Below, one piece after another: positions 23,961 to 36,600 of a stretch of 64,000 nt of DNA. Both the position numbers and the translations under genes were made by a program. Within the stretch, counting starts at the first letter, position 1. Every line of letters starts with the position of its first letter. The notes under the pieces were generated by a model that was not told the origin of the DNA, made no database searches, and was given only the letters and a program-made list of their open reading frames with translations. Source of the stretch: Enoplolaimus lenunculus. Taxonomy: Eukaryota > Nematoda > Enoplea > Enoplida > Thoracostomopsidae. The stretch covers positions 248,001 to 312,000 of the forward strand of contig JASANG010004128.1 in NCBI GenBank assembly GCA_030248215.1. Direction: 5' to 3'.

Positions 23961-25742
23961 ACAACTTTTGTATTTCGCTCAAGATTTTGTAGGCTGTTTA
24001 CCCATTTTATTCTTTATTTTTAATGCTAGACACTCATCGTTTGTTGTGGTGTCCTACTGCGTTGCATGGCTGATTGTTCTTATTGTATAAATTGTGATGT
24101 TGTGAAACAGTAAAGAAAACGAATCGAAATATCCTAGCATAAATAGACACATTAAAGAACACTGTATGAATGCGTACAATAAAACTGCTGCCCTTTATTT
24201 CCACATTTCTTTAGCACCAAAATTGCGTTATTAAATTTCATTACTCTGCAAAACACAAATTTATGAAAGGCGCACAAACATTTTAGATAACATTTATTAA
24301 TGTACATAAGCACCAAAACTTAGCAAAATATTAAAACAATTTAGGCGATGTGCAAACCCTAAATTGAAAGATTTTTTCGCCTAGCTTAGTATTACAGCAA
24401 TTCATTAATTCTTTTTTCGTGTGTTGGTAATTAATCTGTACTACATGGGCTATTATGCGTTGAAACTTTGAAGCATGCTCATATAGCACACGTTTTCATA
24501 GGCACTCTAGATTTACAGAAAGCCTTTTAGCATTGATCCGAAATAAATGTAATGTGTGTTGTGTTGCTTCGGTAGCCTCCTTTTTCATTATTTACTTTTA
24601 GCCAGCTATTTGCAAAATAGTACTTTATGCAGGAAAATATAGGACCGTTCCGGTCAACGCTATTCTCAGAGACGTCCTACTTTTACACGCGAAGTGACCG
24701 CAAAATGCCCGAAGTGCAACGATAAACAAAAAAATTTCGAACCTATGTTTTTGGACAGATCATCCCCTTTTTCAGGATTGCCGGTAAACTAGGCTGTTCC
24801 AGATTTTCGTTTTCCCTGGTCAAATATGGAGTCCTCCTTTTAGCTTTTGGCCGAAACAGGACAGTCCTATTTTCCTGTTTTACACATTTTTCAGTATTCC
24901 GAGTAAAGATTAATAAAGCGGTTTTCCTTTTACTATTTGCCGGAAACAGGTTCAACCTACTTTCCTGCTGCCATGCGAAAAATCGGCAGGATTTCAAAAC
25001 TAGTTTATTGCACTGCAGCACTTTACACATATCGCGGAAAACGGGACGCCTATCACAGACCAACTGTACAAGAGTACCGTTTACTAAAATATCCAACTGT
25101 TTACATCCAGGGCAGGGTGCAACCAGGATTTCGCTTCCGCCTTTCCGGTAAAAGTACGATATTTTTCACTATTCGATTCCGGTAATCCGGTATTTCAGCA
25201 CTGAAAATTTTTATCGTTCGAAAATTTAAGAGAAATTGGCATATTGTCCTATAACTTATTTTTGTAAAATTGTCTGATAGTGTATAAAACAAAATTCTAA
25301 ATTTGTGTCATACTCCGTACATTTATCATATATTTCTCAGCTACCGCATTTGTTTCAGGATTTTAGCATTCTAGGGCGTATATGATTTTAATTTTCAATG
25401 ATGTTTGAGTGCACAGAGAAGAACTAAAAGTATCGTAAGGATATTTATCACCCCGGCTGCGACAAATGCTATAGCATTAAAATGAATTTTTCGGTAGCAG
25501 GTATTTTAGTTTAGCGGATACACCATAAGTTTTCAAGATATTGGATGAAGTTTGAAATCATTATTTCATATAGAACACTTTCAGCGTAATCGGTAATGAA
25601 AAACTGCGAGATATACATGTTAATTATAACTACTTTTAAGAATCAAAATAACGGAATTTGCGGTGTTTCTGTAATGGGAACGGAAATGGACACAGGTTTT
25701 TCCGGTAACGGAAACGGATATCCGGTTACACCATGGACTATA

Positions 25743-25896
25743 CGTTGCAAAAAATGGTGAGTCAAATTGATTCTCTCCGAAATAGGCTTTTCCGGACTAC
25801 ACAAACTGAGTAGAATTCGACTTTGCCACAGTCATATTCGACTCACTGGCGATTCATTGAACCGAATTTGACTCTGACTCACCATTTTTTGCAGTG
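25743..25896. mobile_element. TGAGTCA-rich MITE, copy 2 (short)
   Basis: Left end CGTTGCAAAAAATGGTGAGTC, right end GACTCACCATTTTTTGCAGTG, with TA on both sides. Same family as 13908-14116 but with part of the second arm missing. Confidence 0.8.
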
Positions 25897-26150
25897 TACA
25901 GATTCATAATTAGCGTCTACCCAATGGGAGCTTTACGTTTGTACCTAAATAGTATACTATTTTGCTAACTATCACAATATCAATGCTGTGTATTTATGCT
26001 AAGTTTAAGTATTTTTAAAAGAAATCTCTGCAATCATATGTTACAAAATTGAGCCAAAGTTCAATTTAAAACCAAAACTCAACGTGAAACAGTACGTTAC
26101 AAATTGGTCATATTATATATTTTCCCGTTTAGTTTCCGCTATTTCTGCTA

Positions 26151-26271
26151 CACTGCAAGAAATTTTGAGTCAAATTAATTAACTCTGCCGCTGTCGAATT
26201 TGACTCAGTTTGTGGAGTCCCGTAAAGCCTATTTCGGATAGAGTCAATTTTACTCACCATTTTTTGCAGTG
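26151..26271. mobile_element. TGAGTCA-rich MITE, copy 3 (deleted)
   Basis: Begins CACTGCAAGAAATTTTGAGTC and ends ACTCACCATTTTTTGCAGTG, with TA at both flanks. Much of the first arm is missing; the second arm keeps the TCCCGTAAAGCCTATTTCGG block of the family. Confidence 0.78.
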
Positions 26272-27060
26272 TATGCTTTTTCCGTTTTCTTTGATAAGCA
26301 TTTCAGAGACCACTTATTGTGTAAAAACGCAGAAATCGAACGGTATATACAAAACAAACTAGCTGAAACAAAGAGGGTATTCCCGTCTGTATGTCATTAG
26401 TTCAGTTCATTCCGCGTCTTTTAGGCTGTTGAGCATAAAGAGCTCAGACAGCTGAGTACAAAACAACGTATTAGTTTTTATACAGTAGTGCTTTGGCGTA
26501 TATGAGATGGCTACAGCAATATTTGGCGTTTATTATGCCAAGACGACAAGTGAACGTGAACGTACTTGTATTTGCAGACTGACGACTATAAATATATAAA
26601 TGTACAAAAGATGTAGGATGTCTCTATGGTGTTGATATATTGGCAAATATCAAATTGCGTATAGCAAATTACCAACTATCATCAATAGCGATAGTTTTTC
26701 AAACTCACTAACTATTGCGGTTGTTGGACACAAAATTGGTTGAGGAGTATAACAAATCATATGCCAAACGTGCTGCGTTTAGAGTGTCCGCATTTTACTG
26801 GTTCGAAAGTTACTAGACCTATCACCAATTTTGATAGATGGTGCACACATTTGAAAATAACTCTATGTATGAAGCAAAAATAGCATTTTTGCAGGTGTAT
26901 AACAGTAAACGAAATATTTCTGTGCCTATAAAATCGCAGAACTGACCATCGGTGTGGCCATAGTAGTTACTAAAACTGCGAATATGCTTCTACAGAAGGC
27001 GAAAACTGCAGTCGTACATTAGGCACAGTGTAAGTAAAGTATGCATAAGCGTTTAATGTA

Positions 27061-27265
27061 GTGACCCAAACAAGAGGGGTAATAATAGGTGGTCCTCATT
27101 TTAAGTTCCAATCAGTAGTAGTCCTTATTTCTAAATAAAAGAGTCCGTGAGCGGATAGAGTCCCTAAACCCTAATTAGAGTCCATAAATGTCAACTATTC
27201 CTAATTTTAGTGCAACATGACTCCAGTACCAAATAAAGTTGAGTTCAAAACTTTAAAGCACACTT
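27061..27265 (+). mobile_element. GTGACCC-ended element, partial copy
   Basis: Starts GTGACCCAAACAAGAGGGG just after TA and contains GAGTCCCTAAACCCTAATTAG and AATAAAGTTGAGTTCAAAAC. The whole roughly 205 bp is the reverse complement of the right end of the copy at 29114-29773, so the two ends face each other across 2.7 kb. Confidence 0.7.
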
Positions 27266-28140
27266 AACGTTTGAAAACCGTAACTATATGCTTACATAAG
27301 ATTTAAAACCCGATCAATGCGCTTTAATGTCTGATACACGATACATCAGCCCGTAAAAAATACCTAAGATAGGTAGCATATTTCGGTAGGCACAATTTAG
27401 AAGAAGATGCTTTATTTTTCATTCAATACAATAGAGGTATGTCTTTTTCTTTCCCCCAAAAAGATACAAATTCTTGTACATGAAGCACTAAACGTTTGCA
27501 CTGGTGGAATTTTGTGTATGTATACACTTGTTTGGCGTTTGATGGACGATGGGGTAGTCGGTTGGTTCAAATTTTCTTTTATGTTTGCACAATTGCATTT
27601 TATTTCAATATTTTTGCAGTTTTGCGCAATTGTTTGGTTCTGCCAGCAGTGTGCAACTGATAAAATGTGGTAAATTTGAACACGGTACATATCTATGCTG
27701 CGTTGTGTTTGGTATATATCTTTGGCTGATTTAAATGAAGTGCAGGTACCAGCAATTTTTCCTCATAAGGCGGGTTCACAGCGTAATTTTTGCTGTATTG
27801 CAACATTCTATATATGTGATGTATACATAGTTTTAGTCGATTTATTTTTGTTCTGGTAACCAGCACAGAAATCGGGTATGTCAGCATAAATGCAAGTTTA
27901 TTGGCAATGTTTAACTACTATACAATTTTGATTTAGCTGTAATTTTCTTTGTGTTCTTGTGTCCGTTAAAATTGGTTTTATTCTTTTACTTAAAATATAT
28001 CGCGTGGATGTGTTTCTATTATGCACACAGGTTTCTTTTGATTCTTTAATCATGAAAGTTGAGCGTAAGCTACTAATGGGCCCAGATACCTACGAAAACT
28101 GGAGCAGACACCGTTCGCTAATCGTTTCTGTTAGCTAGTG

Positions 28141-28351
28141 CACTGCAGAAAATGGCGAGTCAAATTGACTCTCTACAAAATGGGCTCTACGGGACTACTT
28201 ACACAAACTGAGTCAAATTCGACTCCGCCAGAGTCAAACGCGCCATTCAGTGACTCGAATTTGACTCTGGCGTAGTCGAATTTGACTCAGTTTGCGTAGT
28301 TCCCTAAAGCATATTTCGGAGAAAGTCAATGTTTCACCATTTTTTGCAGTG
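28141..28351. mobile_element. TGAGTCA-rich MITE, copy 4
   Basis: Begins CACTGCAGAAAATGGCGAGTC and ends CACCATTTTTTGCAGTG. It keeps both arms (GGCTCTACGGGACTAC in the first, diverged AGTTCCCTAAAGC in the second). Flanks read TG and CA rather than TA. Confidence 0.8.
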
Positions 28352-28559
28352 CAAGAGTGTTCGTTTAGGGTTGCAACTGTAGCAAAAATTTGTCGGAATC
28401 CGAGCCAGAATGAAATTTTCGTGCCGAATCCGAAATCTGATATATAGTCATTTGTTATAAATTCATTTGAATTCCAAAAAGCTGGTTTGATTTTGTTATA
28501 CCCAGTTTGTGCTCAGATTTTATTTTCAGCCAAAAGCTACTCAGTCTAGGTTCAGATCT

Positions 28560-28905
28560 AGTGACTCGAATATGAGATGGGACTGATACTTATTTAGCCT
28601 CACCCTCGGTAACTGGTTGCGAACTGTTATTTATTTTTAGCCCGTCCTCCGCCACCCTTTGTTATACTGATATATTCGGTATTGCAACTGTCCGTTGAAT
28701 TACTCGTTGATTTGTCTTTTATCAAAAGCTATAGCGATAATGCAAGATTATACGTTAGGAATGTACTTTCAAAACTTATGCAATCAGTCCCTCTCTTATT
28801 CGGGTCAGTGCAGTACGGACTCTTATTAGGGATACGGACTCCTATTGATTGGGACTCGAAACGGGGACCCCTCTTCTTACCCCCACCCTCTCTTATTCGG
28901 GTCAC
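28560..28905 (-). mobile_element. GTGACCC-ended element, second copy
   Basis: Its right end TCTTATTCGGGTCAC, followed by TA, and the internal GACTCTTATTAGGGATACGG and TTGCAACTGTCCGTTGAA blocks match 29114-29773. The left end is diffuse, so that boundary is approximate. No coding capacity was seen. Confidence 0.6.
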
Positions 28906-29113
28906 TACTAGAGTATACCAACCAACAAAATTATTCACATACGCAAAACTTTTCCTATTGCAATTCGTTTTCGGTCATTTACATCTCTTCGAATGAAAAG
29001 AGATACAATAAGTTTCAGACTAAAAATAACGTTGGTGTAAGATGATGCGTAATACAAAATTGCTCACCTTGGTTATATGAGCATGTTGAATTTGAAGTCA
29101 GGGGCGTACTGTT

Positions 29114-29773
29114 GTGACCCGAATAAGAGGGTGGACTGATATTTATTTGGCCTCTACACACTGTAAAAAATGGTGAGTTAAATTGCCTCTCTCCGAAATA
29201 GACTTTTCCGGACTACAGAAACTGAGTAAAACTCGACTCCGCCAAGAGTCAAATTCGACTCACTCGAGTATGTCAGTGAGTCGAATTTGACTCTGGTGGA
29301 GTTGAACTTGACTCAGTTTGTGTAGTGCCGAAATGCCTATTTCGTAGGGAGTCCATTTGACTCACCATTTTTTTGCTGTGCAGAGGGAATCCCCTGTTAT
29401 TCGGTTACGGGTTGTTACTTATTTTTAACCCGCCCTTGGGTACTGATATATATCCGGTATTGCAACTGTCCGTTGAAATAAACGTATATTTGTCTTGTAT
29501 CAAAGACCTTGAGCCATAATGCAAGGTTATACTTACGAATAAGTACTTTCAAAACTAAGTATGCTTAAAAGTTTCGAACTCAACTTTATTTGGTGATGGA
29601 ATGATTTATGCACTACGATTTGGGATAATTGACATTTATGGACTCTAACTAGGGTTTAGGGACTCTATCCACTTACGGACTCTTATTAGAGATACGGACT
29701 CCTATTGCCTGGGACTCAAAATGAAACCCATCTTATTACACCCCCCATTATTGCCCCCTCTTATTCAGGTCAC
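29114..29773 (-). mobile_element. GTGACCC-ended element, fullest copy, carrying a nested MITE
   Basis: Ends GTGACCCGAATAAGAGGG (left) and CCCTCTTATTCAGGTCAC (right) form inverted repeats. The MITE at 29159-29380 is inserted inside, so this element is older than that insertion. The interior shares the GTATTGCAACTGTCCGTTGAA stretch with the copy at 28560-28905. It is non-autonomous, and a flanking TA is visible only on the right. Confidence 0.7.
29159..29380. mobile_element. TGAGTCA-rich MITE, copy 5 (nested)
   Basis: Begins CACTGTAAAAAATGGTGAG and ends CTCACCATTTTTTTGCTGTG. It carries both complementary arms and several GAGTCAAATTCGACTC palindromes. It is inserted within the GTGACCC-ended element at 29114-29773. 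Confidence 0.82.
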
Positions 29774-30271
29774 TACAGTAACCAGGATTTTCGGGTGGAA
29801 ATCAATGCGAGAAGTCAGGAAGCAGAAAAAGCAGATTTCTGAAAGGATACGCGAGTCTAGGCAGCGAAAGCCTACTTAACTCAATTGAAAATTTGATGTG
29901 TTATAATAAAAATGGTTAAGTTTCGTACGATATGCGAAGGAATCATCCAATCGCTAGATGCCACAGAACTTTACAGAGCTTGCCGAAATAAAAATAATAT
30001 TTAACCTAAACCTGAGGTCAAAGCAAAGCCCATTAGAAAACCCAGTTAAATTGGATTATTAGCTCTCTGAGGTAAGCTTACTAAAAGAAGCCGATCTGTA
30101 GCTCATACTTCTAAGGTTTGTACAAAAAATAAGGATTTTCCCGCTAGCATAATATATGCCTGAATTTCCCGTGATTTCATAAAATAGGAGCGTTGTATCG
30201 AAAACTTGTAAAGCCATTTGGTTATATCCTGCTGCTAAAACTGTCATTGGGCCGTAAAACATAGTACTTAC

Positions 30272-30337
30272 AGAAACACGCCGGCCTAAATGTACACCAA
30301 GCGTGATCAAAGAAATCAAACTTGATAGCAAAATCAT
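30272..30337 (-). CDS. Weak candidate first exon of a small secreted protein
   Basis: On the minus strand an ATG opens MILLSSLISLITLGVHLGRR, which looks like a signal peptide, and ends in phase 0 at TCT followed by GTAAGT. A TATATAAG lies about 30 bp above the ATG, an unusually short distance for a TATA box with a 5' UTR. No partner exon was identified. It is 215 bp from the tropomyosin start on the opposite strand. Chance is the more likely explanation. Confidence 0.15.
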
Positions 30338-30552
30338 GAAATGTTTACTATTTGTTCATTTCTTAGCTTATATACACTTACTTGTCTGGCGACAGAGACA
30401 GTTTAACGCAATTTTCAAATAAAATTAAAACGCTTACAGTGACACATTTTAGCTCGCACTTCAACTTTTAGTTCAGATTGGTGATTACAATATTCTTGTC
30501 TACTGGTAACTAAATAAAATTTTAACTTCGCCACAATACATCACAGTTAGCC

Positions 30553-30666
30553 ATGGACGGAATTAAAAAGAAAGTTATCGCAATGAGAGCTGACTGCGAG
30601 GCGCACAAACTGCGTGCAGATCAGATGGAAGCCCAATGCGCCGAAATGGAATCGAAAGCAAATAGC
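30553..30666 (+). CDS. TPM: Tropomyosin exon 1a (long N-terminus)
   Basis: Thirty-eight codons open [20 protein letters not shown], matching the head of long tropomyosins (MDAIKKKM), whose N-terminus overlaps the neighbouring molecule on actin. The ATG has a good context (AGCCATGG) and the donor is a strong GTAAGT. Cys occurs at residues 15 and 29, unusual in this part of the family. Confidence 0.96.
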
Positions 30667-33600
30667 GTAAGTCTATTTTTACGACATATATTTCAGAATA
30701 CAAAATTTTCACAAATCTCATTCATACGATAGATTGGCGTGAACTTTAGCACATTGGCGAATCATGAAGGTTCTGGCAATTACGTCGACGCGATATATAA
30801 CAGAGGACAAAGTTGGCGAGCAAAGCGAGCTAGAACCTAAATGCAAATTTAGCATCAGAAAATCACAAAATTTTGGTTTTGATCTCTTTTGGCTTGGCAT
30901 GAAATGGATTTCTTTTGGATCGGTCGGTGCTTCTACATGTTAGAATACTTCGAAATATCGCTATAGCATAATAGTTCATGCAAACGACGCGGATGTGAAC
31001 ATCTGTTTACTTCGTCTCACGAAATATTATGCAGTTGATATAGCAGACAAAAGTTGCGTCCCTACCCACATTATATACTATGTATTTAAGTATATTCCAC
31101 AGCCCAAAACTTTGTCGGTTAATGCATAAAGCGCAAGACTAAATTGTAATAGTAATATATACTTACAAATTGTAGACAAAGCTGTGTTGCAGAAGAAAAC
31201 CTTTTATCAGAGCCGAGGTTGTCTTCAAGAGCTTCCATGCAACTCATCTGCTCGACGAAAAAATAATTTCGTTGTTTTTTGAATTTATTATTTCTATTGT
31301 ACGCATGTGTATTTTATTATATATACAAGAGATCAAAATATATTTCAGCTTGAAGAAGAACTGAAAAATACACAGAAAAGTATGATGAATGTTGAAAACG
31401 ATTTGGATAAAGTTCAAGAAGAACTTAGTGCAGCTCTAACGAAGCTTGAAGAAAAAGAAAGCTCGGTTGCCGAGGTATGTTTAGATTGCCTAATTGTAAA
31501 CGGTATGGTTAATGAGACGTTTTCTTTTATCATCGAAATCCCACCGCTTGCATTTTAGTCCATATTTTTGAATTATTTTTCGAAACCAAACGGATTCTTC
31601 ATCCCCCGTAGAGAACTTGGGTACGGGCGCCATTCAACAAAAACTACACTCTATGGGACTACACAAACTGAGTCAAATTCGAGTCCGCTAGAGTCAAATT
31701 CACCTCAGTAAGTCGCACGTTTGACTCTGGTGGAGTAGAATCTGACTCAGTTTGTGTAGTCCCGTAGAGCCTATTTCGGAGAGAGTCAATTTGACTCACC
31801 ATTTTTTGCAGCGCAGACAGAATGGGAGAAGTGGTTTTTCCGGCCCTGCTAGCGAGTTGGTTATTTCTGAATTAAATATCAGTAAATATAGTCTGAGAGT
31901 TGAGTTGATTCTCATTCCAAGTTGACTTGATTTTGAGTGAGTTGATTAACTCAGAATAAAATTAAATCAGAATACTGAGTTCAGATAGTCCTAACTCAGA
32001 CTGAGCGATTCAGCTCATTCTGAGTTAAATTTAAATCAACTCACTGAAATTTACAATGTCAGAACTTGAGCTTGAGTGCTACTTCAACAAGGCCGTTAAG
32101 TACTCGAGTAAAATCCTCATTAATATTAAAGTGATCTTTTATTATTTGCTATTTAAAATTTCTATAATTAATAGTATTGAGTGTTTTTAACAATATATAG
32201 TTCAATATGTGATATCTGAGATGTGAGTGAATAGGTGCCTGAATTCACCGCTTTTGGTTTACTACGACGGCCTGGTTTGCTGCATTTGCGATAAGTCATG
32301 TCATAATATGAGCTTAACAGTATACATAATTGTAATGCTATGCAACTCAGCTTGTGAAATATTGTCTCAAATATGTTTCCTAAAAGTGGAAGTAAATGCA
32401 ACCCATGCGTTTTGTTTGCGGTATTGAGCGATTGTAGGAATTCTATCGGTGGTCGATCAAAAATAATACATATACACTATACATAATTGTAATGCGATGC
32501 AACTCAGCTTGTGAAATATTGTCTCAAATATGTTTCCTAAAAGTGGAAGTAAATGCAATCCATGCGTTTTGTTTGCGGTATTGAGCGATTGTAGGAATTC
32601 TATCGGTGGTCGATCAAATATAATATATATATGTATGTATATATATATATTAACCACAATGGTAAAAAAATTCGCAGGTACGCTTTTTTTGTTAAAAACG
32701 ACATGGTCGTCTTTGCTATACAATTTCGCTTTGGAATTCAATGCAAATAATGCAGTAATGCGTCGTCCACAATAACGTGCGTACGCTGTGTGGATTTTTG
32801 AACCGTCAATTGACGGTTGACGACTACTAGTTTCAAAAATGAGTTTGCGTTGACGGCTACTATCAAAATTTTATTTTCCGTTGACGGCTACTGTTGAAAA
32901 TTTTGCAAATCTTAAATTTGTTTTAAGATTTGCACCAAAATTTAGAGGGCAACCGTCAATGGGGTTTCTGATTTTGCTACCTGTTGACAATTGCTATACA
33001 AATCTTACAAACCCATTGACGGTTGCTATATACCTCACAAGTACCCGTTGACGGCTGCTATTCAAGTTTTAGCTTTCGCATTGACGGTTGCCGTCAGAAG
33101 ATGAATCCCCGGTTGACGGTTGCCGTCTAAAGTTTTATTTTCAATTGACGGTTGCCGTCTAATCTAATTTTCAATTGACGGTTGCCGTCTAAAGTTTTAT
33201 TTTCAATTGACGGCTGCCGTCAAAAATTTAGTTTTCAATTGACGGCTGCCGTCTAAAATTTTATTTTCAATTGACGGCTGCCGTCTAAAATTTAGTTTTC
33301 AATTGACGGCTGCCGTCTAAACTATATTTTCAATTGACGGAATAGTCGTAGGTATATATATGTATATATATATATATATAGGGCCAACGAGCCCGCAGCC
33401 AGAAGGCGGTACCGGAACCGGAATTCCGGTAACTGCAGCTATGTATTTAAACAAGCCACTAACATATGAAATAGCTTTAACGTTAAGTATATTTTTATAC
33501 TGCAATAGCAGTTTTTGGCCAAATATATTAAGCATTGTTCGCTTCAAAAATACACATCTGAACATTCGGCTTTTTATTATATTCGAGAAATTTTTCGTAC

Positions 33601-36600
33601 GTTGGGGGCCTGTAGCCAAGGGGGACGGGGGAAGGGGCTCAGCCACCCTAAAAAAATTTTTACCTTTTCTAGAAAATTTTCAACCTTGTACTAGGTCAAT
33701 GTGAACTTTGTATGCCACTCTAAACAATTTTAGTTCCGCTTAGACGAGTGAGCTGAATGTGACCAGAAAGGATACTGATTTTTAAAAGAGATATGCGGCA
33801 AGGGCGAGCCGTAGCCGAGGGGGCTCAGCCCCCTTTACAAAATTTTGCCACCCCCAGAAAAGTTTCAACTTTGCTATTTTTAAATGTAAAAAACTTTCTA
33901 TGCCCCTCCCAAAAACTTTAGCCCCCATCTAGCAAGGTGAGCTGGTACTGGTTTAACGGGCCTGCACAAAGCCTGTCTGCCATTGCAATTCAAGATATGT
34001 CTGGCCGAGTCTATTTGGGAGACGACGAGCCGCACTTTTGATGAGGGGGCACTGCCCCTAATGCCTCCCGTGAGGACGCCGTTGGTATTGGCAGTCGTAG
34101 GGAGCCCCAACAATCGGTTTCCCAAATGTAAAATATTGTGCGCACGCCCCTGATATACCGAGCGGGTATTTCACTCGGTTTATAAAAGATTAGGTTCAGC
34201 TGGAGCGTCCGCCAAAAATAAAATTTTACATTTGGGGGCACCAAAATGGGGACCCCGTATGAACTAGAAAATCCGCTCGAACAGTTAACATTTTTTGCGA
34301 TATATTTTTATTTTTAAAATGAAACGCTAAACAAAAAATCAAACAACGATGCTTAACATTTCAAAAACCTCTCCGGTATTGCATAAAGACAAAGTAGTGG
34401 ACCATGGCCTATGTTTTAAACTTTGAGGGACATAAACGCTACTAGTGAAACGTTTTGAATTTCTGCATTTATTGCAATAAAAGATTCACAATGCTTATAG
34501 AATAGCATGAAGGTGTTCAACCCAAATTTGTCTCAGTTTTACGAACTTGTACTTTTCTAAAGGAAGGTATACTAAACTTCCACCAAAAGTTTATTTTATT
34601 TTAGACAGTTCTTGTTGAAAACTGATATTTTTCTCGGGCGGACCAATTTTCCTGAAGCGGCCGCAGTTGAAATTATTAATGCCATTCGTTTTATAAGCCG
34701 TGTTTTGGGATTGTGCAGTTCTTGGGACCAAAAGATTCAAAAAATATCGCAATTTTTTTCGATTTTTTTAATTTTCGAAACGAAAAACTTTAAAAAAAAT
34801 TCAAACAATCAAACGATACATATCAGGGTGTTCGCGTCCTGGAAAATCCGATGCGTCGTCCACTTTAATTTGCGTACACCGTGTGGATTTTTGAAACGGC
34901 AATTGACGGTTGCCCTCAAAAAATAAATTCCTAGTAGATAGTCTTTGTAAATTGAAAATATTTTCATCAAATATTTAAGTTCAATTGACAGTTGCGGTCC
35001 ATTTAAAAACAGCAACCGTCAACGTATCCAAAATTAAAACGGTAGGCGTAAACAGCTACTTTCCGGTGTACCAGCAACCGTCACTGGATATCCTATTTTC
35101 TAGGCGGCAACCGTCAACGGCAGTCCGGTTAACATACAGCAACTGCCGATCAGGCTGCAACTTCCTTTACCGCAAGCGTAAGCTAGGAATACAGTTTTTT
35201 GAAGGTAACCGTCAATTGAAAATTTATATTAGACGGCAACCGTCAATTGAAATTTTTGAGGTAGATGGCAACCGTCAATTGAAAATTTGCGTTTAGACGG
35301 CAACCGTAAATTGAAAATTTAGAGTTAGGCGGCAGCCGTCAATTAGCAATCCGGCGCACTATGTCAAGGGTTCATCCCGGAGAACCAGATATCCGCTTCC
35401 GTATTCGTTTCCGGTAGGCTCAACCCTCCCCGGCCTTCTCTGGCTACGGGCCCATTGGTCCTGTATATGAAAACAGCCTAAACATATATTATATAAAACA
35501 TAAATAGCGTTTAGAAAAAGTTTTTTATATTTGTATTATTTTATTTTTAGATATGCATAAGTTTTTTACACGTATATTTTTATACAGTGCTTTTTTACCG
35601 CGTATGTGTACTTGTGCTGGGTAATTCACAGGGACGGTGGCCAAGAAGGGGCAAGGGGGTTCAATCGCTCTACAAAATTTTGGCCTACCTAGAACTTGTT
35701 TTTATTCAATGATAAAAGTATCTGTTTTTCAGCCCTACAACCGTCAGCTGCTAAAAATCTCAACATCCTTTTTAAATATCGGGCATAAAAAACTCTTTGC
35801 TAGCATATGTGTATTTTTGTGCACTGGGGAATTCACAGGGCCGGTAAACCAAGGGAGGCAAGGCGGTACAACGCCCTGCAAAATTTTGGCCCACCTAGAA
35901 CTAGTTTTCATTCAATATTTATTTTTAGTCCTACGATCGCCGGCGGCTATTCATAAAAATCTCAAACCCTTTTTTGTCAGGCATAAACCCCTTGCTAGCG
36001 TATGTGTATTTAAACCTACAGTGCACTAGGGAATTCACAGGGCCGGTAGGCAAGGCAAGCAAAGGGGTTCGACGCTCTGCAAAATTTTGGCCCACCTAGA
36101 ACTAGGTTGCATTCAATATTATATTTTTCAGCCCTACGTCCGCCGGCTATGTATAAAAATCTTGTACCTTGCGTATCCCAAGTCTGTATCCTGCTCAGCT
36201 TGCTTGGCCGGTTGGAAAAGTTTTAGGAGGGACATACAAGGATTTGAGATTATTTGTAAGCATGCTGACAATTATCCCTTCCCGTTTGTTACTTTTTTGT
36301 GTTCCGAACAAATGTATAGAATTGGGACATAATGGTGCAGAATAAGCTTATTCCTAACCTAAGCCTAAGCCTAGACAACTATTTAAGCATAATTAGTCTT
36401 TCTTATTAAACGTTTAAACTTTGATACTCTATTGCAGTCCTGAGGAAAAATAGTCCGCCCTAATCTTTACATGGGACGTTTTCTGTATGAATGAACGGTT
36501 ACCTTTTATCTGTTATTTTCATTGTGTCTATGTTGTATGTAAAAGTCAAATTGTTTTATTTCTTTTGTTCGCTGTTTTATTCGCATAAAAACGAAAACAC

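Larger units (their letters stand above)
23474..30552. other. Divergent intergenic region between SCHIP1 and tropomyosin
   Basis: About 7.1 kb separates two genes read away from each other, so it must hold both upstream control regions and possibly non-coding first exons. I see a SINE (23839-23960), CCGG-rich dispersed repeats (about 24640-25735), four TGAGTCA-rich MITE copies and three copies of a GTGACCC-ended element (27061-29773). No conserved coding exon was recognised. Confidence 0.6.

Noticed and set aside
31645-31813. Treating the TGAGTCA palindromes beside exon 2 as a dedicated tropomyosin enhancer
   Set aside because: They belong to a dispersed MITE present six times here, so function at this gene cannot be claimed from position alone.
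33040-33345. Regular array of near-identical units looking like a CRISPR array
   Set aside because: Spacers are as similar as the repeats, the setting is a eukaryotic intron, and the array belongs to an inverted-repeat element; it is a minisatellite.
33317-34244. Open frames of 70-115 residues within the fold-back
   Set aside because: Composition follows repeats and AT microsatellites on both strands; no transposase motif or family similarity was recognised.
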